6,400 nt of DNA from Oscillospiraceae bacterium. GTDB taxonomy: Bacteria; Bacillota_A; Clostridia; Oscillospirales; Oscillospiraceae. The stretch covers positions 1 through 6,400 of the forward strand of contig JAFQPT010000093.1 in assembly GCA_017411665.1 (NCBI GenBank), written 5' to 3'. The notes below the pieces were generated by a model. It was not told the DNA's origin. It made no database searches and worked only from the letters and a program-made list of their open reading frames with translations. Position numbers and translations under genes: made by a program. Positions 5,304 through 6,400 of this stretch are shown here, piece by piece. The first letter of the stretch is position 1, and every line of letters starts with the position of its first letter.

Positions 5304-5756
5304 ATGATCGACCGTTTTGAACAGTTTGTATCCTATATTTCCGCAATTCACAGAGATATTCAGAAAATTGAGCGGGATGAGATGGTGAAGTACGGACTGA
5401 AAGGTGCGTATGCGCAGTATCTGGTTGCGATGCACCGCTATCCCGAAGGCATTACCGCTGCAGAGCTGTGTGAAGTGTGCGGCAAGGATAAGGCGGCGGT
5501 GTCCCGTGCGCTGTCCGAAATGGAAAGCAAGGGGCTGATTGTGAAGCAGTGCAATCACGACAATCAATACAGAGCGCAGCTGCTGCTGACACAGGCGGGG
5601 ATGGATGCTGCGAATTATGTATGCCGCAAGGCTGTGACAGCGGTAAAAATTGCAGGGCAGGACTTGAATGACGAGACCAGAACGATTTTGTATCGCAGTC
5701 TCCGAGGGATTGCCGCACAGCTGCAGAAAATTACCGAAGACGGCATTTCCGAATAA
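5304..5756 (+). CDS. MarR family regulator, cysteine-rich
   Basis: Dimeric winged-helix regulator of 150 aa. Helix 1 starts MIDRFEQFVSYISAIHRDI; the DNA-binding core is ITAAELCEVCGKDKAAVSRALSEMESKGLI (50-79, in two pieces: helix 2 at 50-59 and recognition helix around 62-75). The wing contains NHDNQYRAQLLLTQAG in place of the common D-x-R pattern. A CxxC (C56, C59) sits in helix 2, with C83 and H85 at the base of the wing. These four could form a metal or redox site next to the DNA-reading helix, which is unusual for MarR and not proven. It lacks the OhrR sensing-cysteine motif of the protein at 2305, so it is a different subfamily. The start is ATG 5304 with AGGAGG (5291-5296) 7 nt upstream; in-frame ATG 5262 would precede the likely transcript start. 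It lies 23 nt before degV with no terminator between, so they form an operon. Confidence 0.9.
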   Translation: MIDRFEQFVSYISAIHRDIQKIERDEMVKYGLKGAYAQYLVAMHRYPEGITAAELCEVCGKDKAAVSRALSEMESKGLIVKQCNHDNQYRAQLLLTQAGMDAANYVCRKAVTAVKIAGQDLNDETRTILYRSLRGIAAQLQKITEDGISE

Positions 5757-5779
5757 GATAGACACAAGGAGCTTCATAT

Positions 5780-6400
5780 ATGAAGGTAAGAATCATTACG
5801 GACTCGACTGCTGACCTGAGAGCGAATCTGGTTGACAGCGTTCCCTTTGTCCCTTTGACCATCAACTTTGGTGAGGAAGAATTTGTTGATAACGTAACGA
5901 TGAGCCGCAAGGCGTTTTACGAACATTTGGCGGTTTGTAAGGACTTGCCCAAGACCAGCCAGCCCACCCCCGATGCGTTTGAGAAGGAATACAAGAAAGC
6001 AATCGCTGCAGGAGAAAAGGTGATCGTGCTGACCATTTCCTCCAAGTTGTCCGGCACTTTCCAGAGTGCAAGTATTGCTGCGATGGACTATCCCGATGAT
6101 GTTTACGTCGTGGATACCCGCAGTGCGGCAATCGGTGTGGGTATTCTGGCAGAGCTGGCATATGAACTGGCAAAGCAGGGGCTGGATGCGGAAGCAATCG
6201 TTGCGAAGCTGGAAGAGGAAAAGAATGATCTGGTGCTGTTTGCAGCGCTGGATACGTTGGAATATCTGGTGCGCGGCGGTCGTCTGTCTAAGGTTGCAGG
6301 CCTTGCGGGCGGATTGCTGAACATCAAGCCTGTCATCACTTTGAAGGATGGCGAAATTGCCGTTGTTGGTAAGGCTCGCGGTACCAAGCAGGCGAATGCA
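5780..6400 (+). CDS. DegV family fatty-acid-binding protein (3' end outside window)
   Basis: First 207 residues of a protein whose family is usually about 280-290 aa. DegV/FakB proteins bind a fatty acid in a cleft and present it to the kinase FakA, feeding exogenous acyl chains into phospholipid synthesis; they act in the cytosol. Typical signatures are present: IITDSTADL (5-13), TSQPTPDAF (59-67), SSKLSGTFQSA (87-97), DTRSAAIGVG (112-121), TLEYLVRGGRLSK (159-171) and LLNIKPV (179-185). The first three line the family's fatty-acid head-group site. The start is ATG 5780 with AAGGAG (5766-5771) 8 nt before. The reading frame is open to the last base, with no sign of damage. It is cotranscribed with the MarR gene upstream, which suggests lipid-linked control. 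Acyl specificity cannot be told. FakA is not in view. Confidence 0.95.
   Translation, partial: MKVRIITDSTADLRANLVDSVPFVPLTINFGEEEFVDNVTMSRKAFYEHLAVCKDLPKTSQPTPDAFEKEYKKAIAAGEKVIVLTISSKLSGTFQSASIAAMDYPDDVYVVDTRSAAIGVGILAELAYELAKQGLDAEAIVAKLEEEKNDLVLFAALDTLEYLVRGGRLSKVAGLAGGLLNIKPVITLKDGEIAVVGKARGTKQANA

Noticed and set aside
5178..5777. Minus-strand open frame of 199 codons across marR
   Set aside because: It is antisense to a clear MarR gene, runs through the permease terminator and the marR promoter, and has no recognisable domains.

Overview
The window is a compact, all-plus-strand stretch from a low-to-mid GC Gram-positive bacterium. It is most likely an anaerobic Clostridia-type Bacillota, possibly a gut Oscillospiraceae or relative. 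This rests on strong AGGAGG ribosome binding sites 7-8 nt before each start, near-consensus sigma-A promoters with 17-nt spacers, hairpin plus T-run terminators after nearly every unit, a PadR + DUF2812 pair, and an OhrR that recalls the Bacillus subtilis protein. The lineage is inferred from style and family content, not from a marker gene.

There are five transcription units. (1) 1-2114: the end of a cell-surface glycan operon, with UDP-galactopyranose mutase (glf, missing only its first one or two codons) and a GT2 glycosyltransferase, closed by a hairpin at 2131-2158. (2) 2205-2797: a monocistronic OhrR-type peroxide-sensing MarR regulator with its own promoter and terminator; no ohr peroxidase gene is in view. 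(3) 2799-3771: a PadR repressor overlapping by 4 nt a two-TM DUF2812 protein. The promoter is overlaid by two exact copies of an ATATATCG-N5-CGATATAT palindrome, a clear layout for autorepression. (4) 3792-5217: an ion-transporter (ArsB/NhaD/SLC13-like) permease that probably starts at a TTG. Its leader can fold into an H-type pseudoknot that loops out the ribosome binding site. (5) 5228-6400: a perfect-consensus promoter with a TGTTGA-N4-TCAACA palindrome at the start point, driving a second, cysteine-rich MarR regulator and a DegV fatty-acid-binding protein that runs off the window.

Apart from the glycan genes, the window is a run of small, independently promoted units. Three of the five begin with a winged-helix regulator (OhrR, PadR, MarR), each next to or in an operon with a likely membrane or lipid-related target. 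No mobile element, CRISPR array, tRNA or rRNA was seen. The most interesting items are the candidate pseudoknot leader of the permease, the tandem PadR operators, and the MarR-DegV pair with a possible metal or thiol centre in the MarR.
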